Positions 24,356 to 33,241 of a stretch of DNA of 64,000 bases are shown piece by piece (position 1 is the stretch's first letter; every line of letters starts with the position of its first letter). Below the pieces are notes generated by a model that was not told where the DNA came from, searched no databases, and saw only the letters and a list, made by a program, of their open reading frames with translations. A program made the position numbers and the translations under genes. Origin of the DNA: Erythrobacter sp. 3-20A1M (GTDB taxonomy: Bacteria; Pseudomonadota; Alphaproteobacteria; Sphingomonadales; Sphingomonadaceae). The stretch is from contig NZ_CP045200.1 of NCBI RefSeq assembly GCF_018636735.1, positions 186,001 to 250,000 of the forward strand, written 5' to 3'.

Positions 24356-26076
24356 GCCGCCGCCGCGGGGTTCTCGGGCGTGACCACGCCGGAATTGGCG
24401 CCCGCGCGCTTCTGACGGATCCATTCGGCGATACACAGCACCACCGCGCCGATGCCGATGAAGGTCGTCAGCACGAAGACGTCGTAATAGCCCCGCTCCT
24501 CGATCATCTGCCCCAGCGCGCCCCGCCCCAGCGTGCCGATCAGCAGGGTGAGGGACGACAGGAGCGCATACTGCACCGCGCTGAACTTCTTGGACACGAT
24601 CGAGGAAAGCCAGGCGATGTAGGCCGCGCCCGCGATCCCGATGGCCAGATTCTCGCCGCCGATCGTCAGCATCAGCTTGGCGAGCCTCGCACTGCCGCCC
24701 GGGAATTGCTCCACCGCCCAGGTCAGCCCGATCGCGTCGCTCGCCATACCCATGTAGCGCCCGCCCACCGCCAGATCGGCGTAGAGCAGGTTGGTCAGCG
24801 CAGCCAGCAGCGCGCCGAGCGTCAGGGTGAACATCCGACCGAACACGGTCAGCATGTATCCGCCCAGCGCGAGGCCCAGGACGATGGCGCCGACGCCGAA
24901 AAACTTCGAAGCAACCGCGACCTCGTCGTTCGTATAGTGCAACTCGCCCAGATAGAACGGGTAGGCGAACGTCCCCCAGATCGCGTCGCAAATCCGGTAG
25001 GTGAGCACCAGCGCGAGGATCAGCACCAGCGACCAGCCCAATCGGCCGACGAATTCGACCAGCGGCAGGACGAGGGCACGATAAAGGTGGTCCATCACGA
25101 AGCTGCCGCGACTGCTCGCGGGGGCGTCGGCTTCCAGCAGATAGGTGCCTTCGCGTTTCTTCGCGGCCAGCCACCCCGCGATCAGCGCAGGCAGCACGAC
25201 GGTTGCAACGATGATCCAAGGGCCGAACTGCACGGTGAAGTCGGTCGGGTTCGGGCGGTTCTCGGGCGCGCTGAACAGCGAGAGGCCCATGAAGATAAGC
25301 ACGATCGCGATCGCGACGGCCCATAGCAGCCCGACGGCCCACAATGCGCGCAAACGGATGCGGGGGTGGAGTTCGCCCGCCTTGCGCAGGGCCAGAAGGT
25401 CCTCGTCACCCCGCGAACCGACATCGCTCACCTCGGAATCGGAATCCGGTGCCCGCAATCCGACCAGCCCGATCACCAGCAGGATGCCGCCCATGATAAG
25501 ATATGTCTGCGGCCAGCCGATCCGCTCCGCGATGATCAGGCCGAACGCGCCGCCGACCAGAGCCGCGAGGCGATAGCCCATCTGGTAGATGGTGGAGAGG
25601 ATATCGAGCGTCGCGACCTCGTCCGCCACGTCAATCCGCCAGGCGTTGATCGCGATGTCCTGCGTCGCCGAAGCAAGCGCCCCGATCCCGGCGAGCAACG
25701 AGAAGAACCCGATCGTGGAATTGCTAGGATGGCTGAGCGACAGCGCGACCAGGATTATGCCGAGCAGGATCTGCGCCGGCACGATCCACTGCTTGCGTTT
25801 GCCGAGCCGCCGGAACCCGGCGATGTTGACCCGCTCGATCAACGGCGACCACATGAACTGGAAAGCGTAGGCGAGCCCGATCAGCGAGAACACGCCCATC
25901 GTTTCCAGCTCGACATCGGTTTCGCTCAACCACGCGAACAGGGTGCCCAGGAACAGCGCGAAGGGCAGGCCACTGGCAAAACCGAACAGGGCCATGAACC
26001 CGGTCTTGTGATTACGCATCGCCCGAAACAGCTCGCGCCAGCCTGGCTTACTCGATTTCGCTGCGGCGTCTGCCAT
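24352..26076 (-). CDS. ampG: AmpG-type muropeptide permease (MFS)
   Basis: Inner-membrane importer of GlcNAc-anhydroMurNAc peptides in cell-wall recycling; it can feed AmpC induction where ampR/ampC exist. The 574-aa sequence has about 12 to 14 hydrophobic helices. The opening GFMALFGFASGLPFALFLGTL with WLSE, LASATQDIAINAWRIDV (the AmpG signature) and GGENLAIGIAGAAYIAWLSS support the family. A long loop (about 205-240) is charged. Chosen ATG 26076 starts MADAAAKSSK; an upstream in-frame start would invade the divergent gene. Confidence 0.88.
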   Translation of the reverse strand: MADAAAKSSKPGWRELFRAMRNHKTGFMALFGFASGLPFALFLGTLFAWLSETDVELETMGVFSLIGLAYAFQFMWSPLIERVNIAGFRRLGKRKQWIVPAQILLGIILVALSLSHPSNSTIGFFSLLAGIGALASATQDIAINAWRIDVADEVATLDILSTIYQMGYRLAALVGGAFGLIIAERIGWPQTYLIMGGILLVIGLVGLRAPDSDSEVSDVGSRGDEDLLALRKAGELHPRIRLRALWAVGLLWAVAIAIVLIFMGLSLFSAPENRPNPTDFTVQFGPWIIVATVVLPALIAGWLAAKKREGTYLLEADAPASSRGSFVMDHLYRALVLPLVEFVGRLGWSLVLILALVLTYRICDAIWGTFAYPFYLGELHYTNDEVAVASKFFGVGAIVLGLALGGYMLTVFGRMFTLTLGALLAALTNLLYADLAVGGRYMGMASDAIGLTWAVEQFPGGSARLAKLMLTIGGENLAIGIAGAAYIAWLSSIVSKKFSAVQYALLSSLTLLIGTLGRGALGQMIEERGYYDVFVLTTFIGIGAVVLCIAEWIRQKRAGANSGVVTPENPAAAA

Positions 26077-26149
26077 ATGCGGCCCGTCCTTCCCGTAGGT
26101 TCCGATTTCTGCGACACTAGCCGCGCGGGCCAGCGATAGGGAAGTGCAC

Positions 26150-26881
26150 ATGAACCTCGGCGTCACGAACGTCCACAAGCCGGTGGCAGAGGGAGAGGAT
26201 AACGGGCGACGCTACCGCGTGGAACGTTTCGGGCGCGAGGGCGAACCGGTAATCGTGATCGACGCGTTCAGTGGGCGGATCGCGGAGCTGGAAGCGGCGG
26301 CCCGGCGCGCGCGCTATTCGCCCGTGGTCGGCTACCCCGGCCTGCGCAGCCTGCTCGACCCCAACTATCTGCGGCTGGGTGGTCCTCTGCTGGCGCGGCT
26401 CTTCGCGGAACATCTGGGGTTCGAAGGGAATTTCGGGGTGGAAAGCTGCGCCTTTTCCATCGTCGCCGCGCGGCCCGCCGACCTCACCCCGATGCAGCGA
26501 CGCCCCCACTACGATGGCACGCGGCCCGACCTCGTCGCGACCGTCCACTACACCGGCGAGGAGGGGAGTGGCGGGACCGCGTTCTACCGCCACCGGCGAA
26601 CCGGGTTCGAAACGGTGCGGCCAGAGCGGGCGGACGAATACGAGGCGGCGGTCAAGGCGGACGAAGCTGCGTTCGGCCCTCTGCCGGGCGAATACTATTA
26701 CGGCGACACCGACCGCTACGAGATGATCGGGGAGGTCGAGGCCGCGCCCGACAGGCTGGTCGCCTATCGCGGGTGGAACCTGCATTCGGGCGTCGTCCCC
26801 ACGCCTCCCCCATCGGACCCCGATGGGTTGAGAAAAAGCGGTCGCGTGACCATCAACGCCTTTCTGATCGGACAGCGTTGA
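26150..26881 (+). CDS. DUF6445-like, probable Fe(II)/2-oxoglutarate-type oxygenase fold
   Basis: A 243-aa cytoplasmic protein. The pattern H120-x-D122 (RRPHYDG), distal H212 (NLHSGV) and R232 (SGRVTINAF) matches the iron and 2-oxoglutarate ligands of double-stranded beta-helix oxygenases. GGTAFYRHR between them is typical of the family I recognise as DUF6445. The substrate is unknown. ATG 26150 has AGGGAAG upstream; a GTG 6 nt earlier is possible. It diverges from ampG, with 73 bp between. Confidence 0.75.
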   Translation: MNLGVTNVHKPVAEGEDNGRRYRVERFGREGEPVIVIDAFSGRIAELEAAARRARYSPVVGYPGLRSLLDPNYLRLGGPLLARLFAEHLGFEGNFGVESCAFSIVAARPADLTPMQRRPHYDGTRPDLVATVHYTGEEGSGGTAFYRHRRTGFETVRPERADEYEAAVKADEAAFGPLPGEYYYGDTDRYEMIGEVEAAPDRLVAYRGWNLHSGVVPTPPPSDPDGLRKSGRVTINAFLIGQR

Positions 26882-26927
26882 TCGCGCCCGCATTGCGCGT
26901 GCCGTCGCCACGGCGTAGGCGCGCGCC

Positions 26928-27692
26928 ATGACCGAGAACTCCCGACCCGAGGGCGAACGCATCGCCAAACTGCTTGCCCGCGCAGGCGTCGCCAGCCGCC
27001 GCGAAGTGGAGCGCATGATCGGCGATGGCCGGGTCGCGATCGATGGCAAGGTGCTCGATACGCCGGCGACCATCATTCCCAGTTTGCGCGGGGTGACGGT
27101 CGACGGCAAACCGATCGGCAAGGCCGAGCCCGCGCGCCTGTTCGCCTTCCACAAACCGCAGGGGCTGATCACCGCAGAGCGCGATCCGAAGGGGCGCCCG
27201 ACGATCTACACCGCGCTGCGCAACGCCCTGCCCCAGGGTGCGCCGCGTGTCATGCCGGTCGGGCGGCTCGATCTCAACACAGAGGGGTTGCTGCTGCTGA
27301 CCAACGATGGCGAGTTGAAACGCCAGATGGAGCTTCCGGCATCGGGCATCCCGCGCACCTATCGCGCTCGTGCCTTCGGCGAAGTGGCCGAAACCGCGCT
27401 GCACGATCTGATCGAAGGCGTCACGATCGAGGGCGTGCGCTACGGCCCGATCGATGCCGATATCGAACGCCGGACCGGGAGCAATCTGTGGATCGTGATG
27501 TCGATAACCGAGGGCAAGAATCGCGAGGTGCGCAAGGTGCTCGAATATCTCGGGCTCCAGGTGAACCGGCTGATCCGCACCGCTTACGGCCCCTTCGAGC
27601 TCGGCGATCTCGCGCGCGGCCAGGTGCGAGAGATACGCAAGGAGGAACTCGGTCGGTTTCGCAGCACCCTCGGCAAGGGTCGCCGACGGTGA
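26928..27692 (+). CDS. rluB: 23S rRNA pseudouridine synthase, RluB/RsuA family
   Basis: Isomerises a uridine in rRNA, by family most likely 23S position 2605. The 254-aa protein has an N-terminal S4 RNA-binding domain (about 10-60, RIAKLLARAGVASRREVERMI) and the RsuA-family core with catalytic D115 in VGRLDLNTEGLLLLTND. KNREVRKVLEYLGL and RLIRTAYGPFELGDL close the core, and the end is basic. RluB rather than RsuA is chosen on the absence of an RsuA-type short form; this is a moderate call. The stop overlaps rsmD (GTGA). Confidence 0.92.
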   Translation: MTENSRPEGERIAKLLARAGVASRREVERMIGDGRVAIDGKVLDTPATIIPSLRGVTVDGKPIGKAEPARLFAFHKPQGLITAERDPKGRPTIYTALRNALPQGAPRVMPVGRLDLNTEGLLLLTNDGELKRQMELPASGIPRTYRARAFGEVAETALHDLIEGVTIEGVRYGPIDADIERRTGSNLWIVMSITEGKNREVRKVLEYLGLQVNRLIRTAYGPFELGDLARGQVREIRKEELGRFRSTLGKGRRR

Positions 27693-28234
27693 GGATCGTC
27701 GCCGGGGATTGGCGTGGGAGGAACCTGGTCGCGCCGAAAGGCGAGGCGACCCGACCCACGGCGGATCGGACGCGCGAGACGCTGTTCAGCATGCTCGCCA
27801 GCCGGCTCGGCGGGTTCGACGGGCTCAGCGTCGTCGATCTTTTCGCCGGATCGGGCGCCCTGGGGCTGGAGGCGCTGTCGCGAGGTGCCGCGTTCTGCCT
27901 GTTCGTGGAGGAGGACAAGAACGCCGTGCGAGCCATCCGCGACAATATTACCGCGCTGGACGCCAAGACCCGCAGCGCGGTGCAGACGGGATCGGTTCTC
28001 TCGCTGGGCCCTGCCAAGCAGGCGCACGATCTGATCCTGCTCGATCCGCCGTATCACACCGGCGCGGGGGGCGTCGCCCTCGACCGGCTGGCGCGCCTCG
28101 GCTGGGTGGCACCCGCCACCTGGGTCGCGCTGGAAACGGCGTGCGACGAAGAGCCGTCCCTGCGCAGCTATTCGATAGCAGCAGAACGAAAGGTGGGTCG
28201 GGCGAAGCTCTGGCTCTTGCGCCAGGGCATATGA
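27689..28234 (+). CDS. rsmD: 16S rRNA (guanine966-N2)-methyltransferase RsmD
   Basis: Methylates G966 of 16S rRNA in the assembled small subunit. The 181-aa sequence starts VRIVAGDWRGR, has RPTADRTRETLFSML, SAM motif I VVDLFAGSGALGLEAL (about 48-63) and the catalytic DPPY at 119-122. The GTG start overlaps the rluB stop, forming a two-gene rRNA-modification operon ended by a strong hairpin 4 nt after the stop. Confidence 0.95.
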   Translation: MRIVAGDWRGRNLVAPKGEATRPTADRTRETLFSMLASRLGGFDGLSVVDLFAGSGALGLEALSRGAAFCLFVEEDKNAVRAIRDNITALDAKTRSAVQTGSVLSLGPAKQAHDLILLDPPYHTGAGGVALDRLARLGWVAPATWVALETACDEEPSLRSYSIAAERKVGRAKLWLLRQGI

Positions 28235-28237
28235 AAA

Positions 28238-28261
28238 AGGCCGCCCCGGACAGGGCGGCCT
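28238..28261. terminator. Terminator after rsmD
   Basis: AGGCCGCCC (28238-28246) and GGGCGGCCT (28253-28261) form a 9-bp stem with a 6-nt loop, followed by CTTGTT on the plus strand and preceded by five A residues, which would be a T-run for the convergent secreted-protein gene. Confidence 0.8.
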
Positions 28262-28324
28262 CTTGTTCGTTACTCGTCTCCGGTAGCCTTTGCAGGATGC
28301 CGGAGCGATACGGAATCCTAGCTC

Positions 28325-28894
28325 TTAGCGAGCGCCGGGGTTCACGCAGTTATCGGTCACTGTCTTCGAACAGGTCGGGTATTCCCCGCCGGCCGGCTTC
28401 GTTGCGGCGCCCATGTTCTGCACCATCTCGTTGCTCACATAGCGCGGCGTGCTCGCACTGGACGACATGTTGCCACTGTTCGAGGAAGACATGCCGCTGT
28501 TCGACGAAGACATTCCGCTGGAAGTGGTCGAACTGGTGGTGCTCGACGTCGCCGGCGTGCTCGCAAGCTGCGACTTGATCGAAGCCCAGGTCTGCGCCTG
28601 CTGCTCCGGAGTCATGCTGAGCACCTTGGCCTTCTGCGCGTCGGACAGGGCCCACCAGCCCTCCATCTCCATGGGGTCGAGCGTCCAGAAGTAGGTCTTG
28701 GTCTTGTCGTCCCAGGTGTCGTAGGCCTCCTGACGCGACTGGCGCCAGCCGTCATACGCGGCCTGCTGCTGTGCCGTCATCTGCATGCCGGTGGAATTCA
28801 TCTCGCCCATGCTGTCGTTGTTCATCTGCGCAACGGCAGGGACTGCGGCGATCGCGAGTCCCATGGCGGCGGTTGCTGCTAGGATCGTTTTCAT
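28325..28894 (-). CDS. Secreted Ser/Met-rich hypothetical protein
   Basis: Function not recognised. The 189-aa product starts with a clear signal peptide (MKTILAATAAMGLAIAAVPAVAQ), preceded by AAGGAG. A Met/Gln-rich segment is followed by a Trp-rich helical region (YDGWRQSRQEAYDTWDDKTK, MEMEGWWALSD). Then comes a low-complexity Ser/Thr stretch at about 122-160 containing the direct repeat GMSSSNS, and a Cys-containing tail (YPTCSKTVTDNCVN) that could form one disulphide. It is probably periplasmic or surface-exposed. Confidence 0.8.
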   Translation of the reverse strand: MKTILAATAAMGLAIAAVPAVAQMNNDSMGEMNSTGMQMTAQQQAAYDGWRQSRQEAYDTWDDKTKTYFWTLDPMEMEGWWALSDAQKAKVLSMTPEQQAQTWASIKSQLASTPATSSTTSSTTSSGMSSSNSGMSSSNSGNMSSSASTPRYVSNEMVQNMGAATKPAGGEYPTCSKTVTDNCVNPGAR

Positions 28895-28957
28895 ATGTTT
28901 GCTCCTTATTCCTGCCGTAAACCGGTTTCGCCGACATAACGGGCAAGCGCTATCAGG

Positions 28958-28972
28958 GTTCCGGACCGGTTC
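28958..28972. promoter_or_regulatory. Putative LexA (SOS) box upstream of uvrD
   Basis: GTTC-CGGACCG-GTTC is a perfect match to the alphaproteobacterial SOS consensus GTTC-N7-GTTC. It lies 61 bp before the uvrD ATG, in the 138-bp gap shared with a divergent secreted-protein gene. The same pattern occurs before recA. Confidence 0.6.
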
Positions 28973-29032
28973 CGCCGATCCACCGCTTGCCCCCAAGCGC
29001 GTCGTTCCCTACCTGTTCGCGCGACACCCGAC

Positions 29033-31336
29033 ATGACGAACGAAAGCACCCTTCCCGCCGGCACTCCGGAATCCGCCGCTCCGCCCTATGCCGCGCGGCT
29101 CAATCCGCCGCAGCGCGAGGCCGTGCTGACGACCGAGGGGCCGGTATTGATGCTGGCCGGGGCGGGAACCGGCAAGACTGCGGCGCTAACCGCACGTTTG
29201 GCACATCTCGTCGCAACCCGGCGTGCATGGCCGAGCGAAATTCTGTGCGTCACCTTCACCAACAAGGCCGCGCGGGAGATGCGCGAGCGGGTCGGGCGGC
29301 ACATCGGCGACGCGGTGGAAGGGATGCCGTGGCTCGGCACCTTCCATTCCATCTGCGCGAAGATGCTGCGCCGCCACGCCGAACTGGTCGGGCTGCAATC
29401 GAACTTTACCATCCTCGATACGGACGACCAGCTGCGGCTCCTCAAACAGCTGATCGCGCAGAACGACCTCGACGAGAAGCGCTGGCCGGCGCGGCAACTG
29501 GCCGGGCTGATCGACCGGTGGAAGAACCGGGGGCTCAATCCCCGCGATCTGGATGCGGTCGAGAACGAGGCCTACGCCAACGGTCGCGGCGCGCAGTTCT
29601 ATGGCCTGTATCAGGACCGGCTGAAGGAACTGAACGCCTGCGATTTCGGCGACCTCCTGCTCCACATGCTCAACATCTTCCGCCGCGAGCGCGAGGTGCT
29701 GGAGCAGTATCAGCGCCGCTTCAAATATATCCTGGTGGACGAATATCAGGACACCAATGCGGTCCAGTATCTGTGGCTGCGGCTGCTGGCGCAGGAGCGC
29801 AAGAATATCTGCGTGGTGGGCGACGACGACCAGTCGATCTATTCCTGGCGCGGGGCGGAGGTCGCCAACATCCTGCGCTTCGAGAAGGATTTTCCCGGCG
29901 CCAAGGTGGTCAAGCTGGAGCAGAACTATCGCTCCACGCCGCATATCCTCGCCGCGGCCTCCGGCCTGATCCGCGCCAATAGCGAGCGTCTGGGCAAGAC
30001 CTTGTGGACCGAGCTCGACGCGGGCGAGAAGGTGCGCATCATCGGCGTGTGGGACGGGCCGGAGGAGGCCCGCCGCGTCGGCGACGAAATCGAGCGGATC
30101 GAGCAAGGCGCTTCGCTGGACCAGGTCGCGATCCTCGTCCGCGCGCAATACCAGACCCGCGAGTTCGAGGACCGCTTCATCCAGATCGGCCTAAACTATC
30201 GCATCGTCGGTGGCTTCCGCTTCTACGAGCGTGCCGAGATACGCGACGCGCTGGCCTATCTGCGCGTCATTGCCCAGCCTGCGGACGATCTGGCGTTCGA
30301 GCGTATCTACAACCAGCCCAAGCGCGGGCTCGGTGCGAAGACGCTGGAGAAGATGCACCAGCATGCGCGGCGGACCGGCCTGCCGCTTGCCGCCGCTTCC
30401 CTGCAACTCGCCGACAGCGACGAACTGCCCGCCCGCGCCGCGAACACGATCGCGCGCCTGATGGTGCAGTTCCGCGACTGGCGCGAGCAGGCGGACAAGG
30501 TCACGCCGGCGGAACTGATGCGCACGCTGCTGGAGGAAAGCGGCTATAACGAGATGCTCCAGAAGGAACGCAGTGCCGAGGCGGCCGGGCGGCTGGAGAA
30601 CCTGTCCGAGCTCGCCCGCGCGATGGAAGATTACGACGATCTCGGCGATTTCCTCGAACATGTCAGCCTGGTGATGGATAACGACGCGAACGAGGACGAG
30701 GAGAAGGTCACGATCATGACCATCCACGCCGCCAAGGGCCTCGAATTCGATCACCTGTTCCTGCCCGGCTGGGAGGAAGGCGTATTCCCCAGCCAGCGCT
30801 CGCTCGACGAAGGCGGGCTTGCCAGCCTGGAGGAGGAGCGTCGGCTCGCCTATGTCGCGATCACCCGCGCCCGGCGGCGCTGCACCATCCTCCACGCCGC
30901 GAACCGTCGCATTTACGGCCAATGGACGAGTTCGATCCCCAGCCGCTTCATAGAAGAGCTGCCCCAGGAACACATCGATCAGGAAACGACGATGACCGGC
31001 GGCGCATCGCTCTGGCGCGCGAACTGGAGCGAACAGGAGGACCCCTTCGCGCACCTGTCCCAAAGCTCGCCCGATCGCGCCAGCAAGCGCGGGCCCGGAT
31101 GGCAGCGGGCGCTCTCTACCGGGTATGAAACCAAGCCGGCGCGCGTGCAGGAAAGCCGTCGCAGCGCCGCGAGCTTCGCGGCGCGGCCGCGAACCGATAT
31201 CGCGATCGGGGCGCGGGTCTTTCACGAGAAGTTCGGATACGGAACGGTGACCGATCAGGAAGGCAACAAGCTGACCATCGAGTTCGAGCAGGCCGGCGAG
31301 AAGCGCGTGATCGACAGCTTTCTCAAGCTCGCCTGA
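29033..31336 (+). CDS. uvrD: UvrD/PcrA/Rep-family DNA helicase
   Basis: Superfamily 1A 3'-5' helicase acting in nucleotide-excision and mismatch repair. The 767-aa protein has all core motifs: NPPQREAV (Q motif), AGAGTGKT at 42-49 (Walker A), VTFTNKAAREM, GTFHSICAKML, VDEYQDTN (motif II), GDDDQSIYSWRGA, KLEQNYRST, TIHAAKGLEFDHLFLPGWEEG and YVAITRARRR. The C-terminal region ends with a PcrA/UvrD-type tail (ARVFHEKFGYGTVTDQEGNKLTIEFE), which contacts RNA polymerase in homologues. A probable SOS box precedes it. Confidence 0.95.
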   Translation: MTNESTLPAGTPESAAPPYAARLNPPQREAVLTTEGPVLMLAGAGTGKTAALTARLAHLVATRRAWPSEILCVTFTNKAAREMRERVGRHIGDAVEGMPWLGTFHSICAKMLRRHAELVGLQSNFTILDTDDQLRLLKQLIAQNDLDEKRWPARQLAGLIDRWKNRGLNPRDLDAVENEAYANGRGAQFYGLYQDRLKELNACDFGDLLLHMLNIFRREREVLEQYQRRFKYILVDEYQDTNAVQYLWLRLLAQERKNICVVGDDDQSIYSWRGAEVANILRFEKDFPGAKVVKLEQNYRSTPHILAAASGLIRANSERLGKTLWTELDAGEKVRIIGVWDGPEEARRVGDEIERIEQGASLDQVAILVRAQYQTREFEDRFIQIGLNYRIVGGFRFYERAEIRDALAYLRVIAQPADDLAFERIYNQPKRGLGAKTLEKMHQHARRTGLPLAAASLQLADSDELPARAANTIARLMVQFRDWREQADKVTPAELMRTLLEESGYNEMLQKERSAEAAGRLENLSELARAMEDYDDLGDFLEHVSLVMDNDANEDEEKVTIMTIHAAKGLEFDHLFLPGWEEGVFPSQRSLDEGGLASLEEERRLAYVAITRARRRCTILHAANRRIYGQWTSSIPSRFIEELPQEHIDQETTMTGGASLWRANWSEQEDPFAHLSQSSPDRASKRGPGWQRALSTGYETKPARVQESRRSAASFAARPRTDIAIGARVFHEKFGYGTVTDQEGNKLTIEFEQAGEKRVIDSFLKLA

Positions 31337-31357
31337 TCGTCGGTCCGGCGTGAAATA

Positions 31358-31368
31358 CGTAATTTACG
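31358..31368. promoter_or_regulatory. CGTAA-T-TTACG palindrome upstream of GGDEF gene
   Basis: An 11-bp inverted repeat in the 78-bp gap before the diguanylate cyclase, followed by TTAACC (31386-31391), the half-site recognised by CtrA in alphaproteobacteria. Either could regulate the cyclase; neither is certain. Confidence 0.3.
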
Positions 31369-31414
31369 CTAAGCGGGTTACCTGGTCTTAACCAAGCTTG
31401 GGCACGGTCGGCGC

Positions 31415-33226
31415 ATGGAGAGGCGCGATCTATCCCCGTACCAGCTCTGGCTGATCTGCATTGCCACCGGTTTGACCTATTTCGCCTGTGGCGTGTTCAC
31501 CCTGGAATTGACGAAGGGCACGGGCGGAATCGCCTTCATCTGGCCTGCGAGCGGCGTAGCCGTGGCTGCGATGAGCGTGATCTGGCCGGCTTTTCGGTAT
31601 CGCCTCGCCCTGTGCATCGGGGTCGCCAGCTGCGCAGCCAATCTGCTCGAAGGCACGCCGCTGCTGGGCAGTGTCGGATTTACCGTGGCCAATGTCGCGG
31701 AATGCCTCATCGCATCGCATTACATCCTTCGCGGGACGGCCGGACTGCCCGCCTTCGACAGCCGGCTGGGCCTGATCGCTTTCGGCAAGGGAACGCTGAT
31801 CGCCGGCTTGACCAGCGCGACGATCGCGACCTCGACCGTCGTCGGTTCGGCAGAGCTGGTGCCGTTCTTTGCGGCGTGGTTCTCCACCGTCGTACTGGGG
31901 ATCCTGATCGTCACCCCGCTGCTGGTTGAACTGTTCGTGCCGTTCGTGTTCCCCGCAAAGCGTCGAACCGGATCACGATCGGTCGCCTATGCGGTCGTGA
32001 TCGCCCTGGCCGCCATCGCAGGGTTCGCCGCCTTCGCGCAGACCGCGTTTCCGCTGCTGTTCCTGGCGCTCGCGACCGTCATCCTCGCTTCCTTCGCGGC
32101 GGGAGTCGGCGGCGCGGTGCGTGCCGTGTTCATCATCGCCATCATGGGGAGCGTGATGACGAGCCATCAGCTCGGTCCCATCAATTCGATCGGGGCCGAC
32201 ATTCAGGGGCGGGTGATCTATCTGCAATTCTTCCTGCTCACTCTGCTTGCCTGCGGCCTCCCGACTGCGGCGCTCCTGTCGGAATCACGCCGTAGCGCCG
32301 CCCTGCTCGCAGAACAGAACCGCTTGCTCGCCATGGCGGAAAGGACGGCGAAGGTCGGCCATTGGCAGCTGGAGATAGGTGCGGAAGAGGTGTTCTGGTC
32401 GCAAGAGGTCTTCCGTATCCACGGGCTGGAAGTGACGGACGCGATGGTCCCGCTGGAAAACGCGATCACGGCTTATCACGAGGACGACCGGCCGATAGTG
32501 GAGAAGGCGATCGAACAGTCCCTCGCGACCCGCGATCCCTATTTCTTCCAGGCACGACTTGTCCTGCCCGACGGCACGATGCGTCGTGTCGAATGTCACG
32601 GAATCGTGGAGGTGCAGGACGACGAACCGGTGGCGATGTTCGGCACCATCGTGGACGTGACGGAAAAGGCGGAGGCGATAGACCAGCTCGAAGCCGTGCG
32701 GCGATCCGCGGAACGTCAGGCGGAACACGCGCTCAAGCTGGCCGAGACCGACCAGCTGACGGGTATCGCCAATCGTCGCAAGCTTATCGCGCGGCTGGAC
32801 GAACAGGTGGGCGAAGCCCGGGCGATGAAGGCCCCGCTCTCTTTCGTCATGTTCGATGTCGACAATTTCAAGTCGATCAACGACACTTACGGCCATCCGG
32901 AAGGGGACGCCGTGCTGGTCCGCATCGCACAGATCGCCGCGTCGTGCCTGCGCAAGGGAGACCTGGTGGGGCGGCTTGGCGGGGAGGAATTCGGCGTGAT
33001 CCTGCCCGGAACCGATCTCGAAATCGCCTCCAACGTCGCCGAGCGCATCCGGTCGCAGATCGCGGCCAAAGCCGGTCGGGGACGCCCCACCGGCCCGATA
33101 TCGGTCAGTCTGGGCGTTGCCGAACTGAAGGAAGGCGGTACCGCCGAAACCCTGCTGGGAGCAGCCGATCTCGCTTTGTACGAGGCGAAGGCCAGCGGGA
33201 AGAACTGCTACCGGCTGGCGGCCTGA
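31415..33226 (+). CDS. MASE1-PAS-GGDEF diguanylate cyclase
   Basis: Membrane sensor predicted to make c-di-GMP. The N-terminal 300 residues hold about eight hydrophobic helices of MASE1 type (FIWPASGVAVAAM is characteristic). A coiled segment leads to one PAS domain (about 310-425, KVGHWQLEIGAEEVFWS, GTIVDVTEKAEA) and a GGDEF domain with the active GGEEF at 522-526. R513-x-x-D516, five residues upstream of GGEEF, is a complete inhibitory I-site, so product inhibition is expected. With the EAL protein at 6.2 kb, the window encodes one maker and one breaker of the same messenger. Confidence 0.93.
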   Translation: MERRDLSPYQLWLICIATGLTYFACGVFTLELTKGTGGIAFIWPASGVAVAAMSVIWPAFRYRLALCIGVASCAANLLEGTPLLGSVGFTVANVAECLIASHYILRGTAGLPAFDSRLGLIAFGKGTLIAGLTSATIATSTVVGSAELVPFFAAWFSTVVLGILIVTPLLVELFVPFVFPAKRRTGSRSVAYAVVIALAAIAGFAAFAQTAFPLLFLALATVILASFAAGVGGAVRAVFIIAIMGSVMTSHQLGPINSIGADIQGRVIYLQFFLLTLLACGLPTAALLSESRRSAALLAEQNRLLAMAERTAKVGHWQLEIGAEEVFWSQEVFRIHGLEVTDAMVPLENAITAYHEDDRPIVEKAIEQSLATRDPYFFQARLVLPDGTMRRVECHGIVEVQDDEPVAMFGTIVDVTEKAEAIDQLEAVRRSAERQAEHALKLAETDQLTGIANRRKLIARLDEQVGEARAMKAPLSFVMFDVDNFKSINDTYGHPEGDAVLVRIAQIAASCLRKGDLVGRLGGEEFGVILPGTDLEIASNVAERIRSQIAAKAGRGRPTGPISVSLGVAELKEGGTAETLLGAADLALYEAKASGKNCYRLAA

Positions 33227-33241
33227 CCGCCGGGACGGCGT

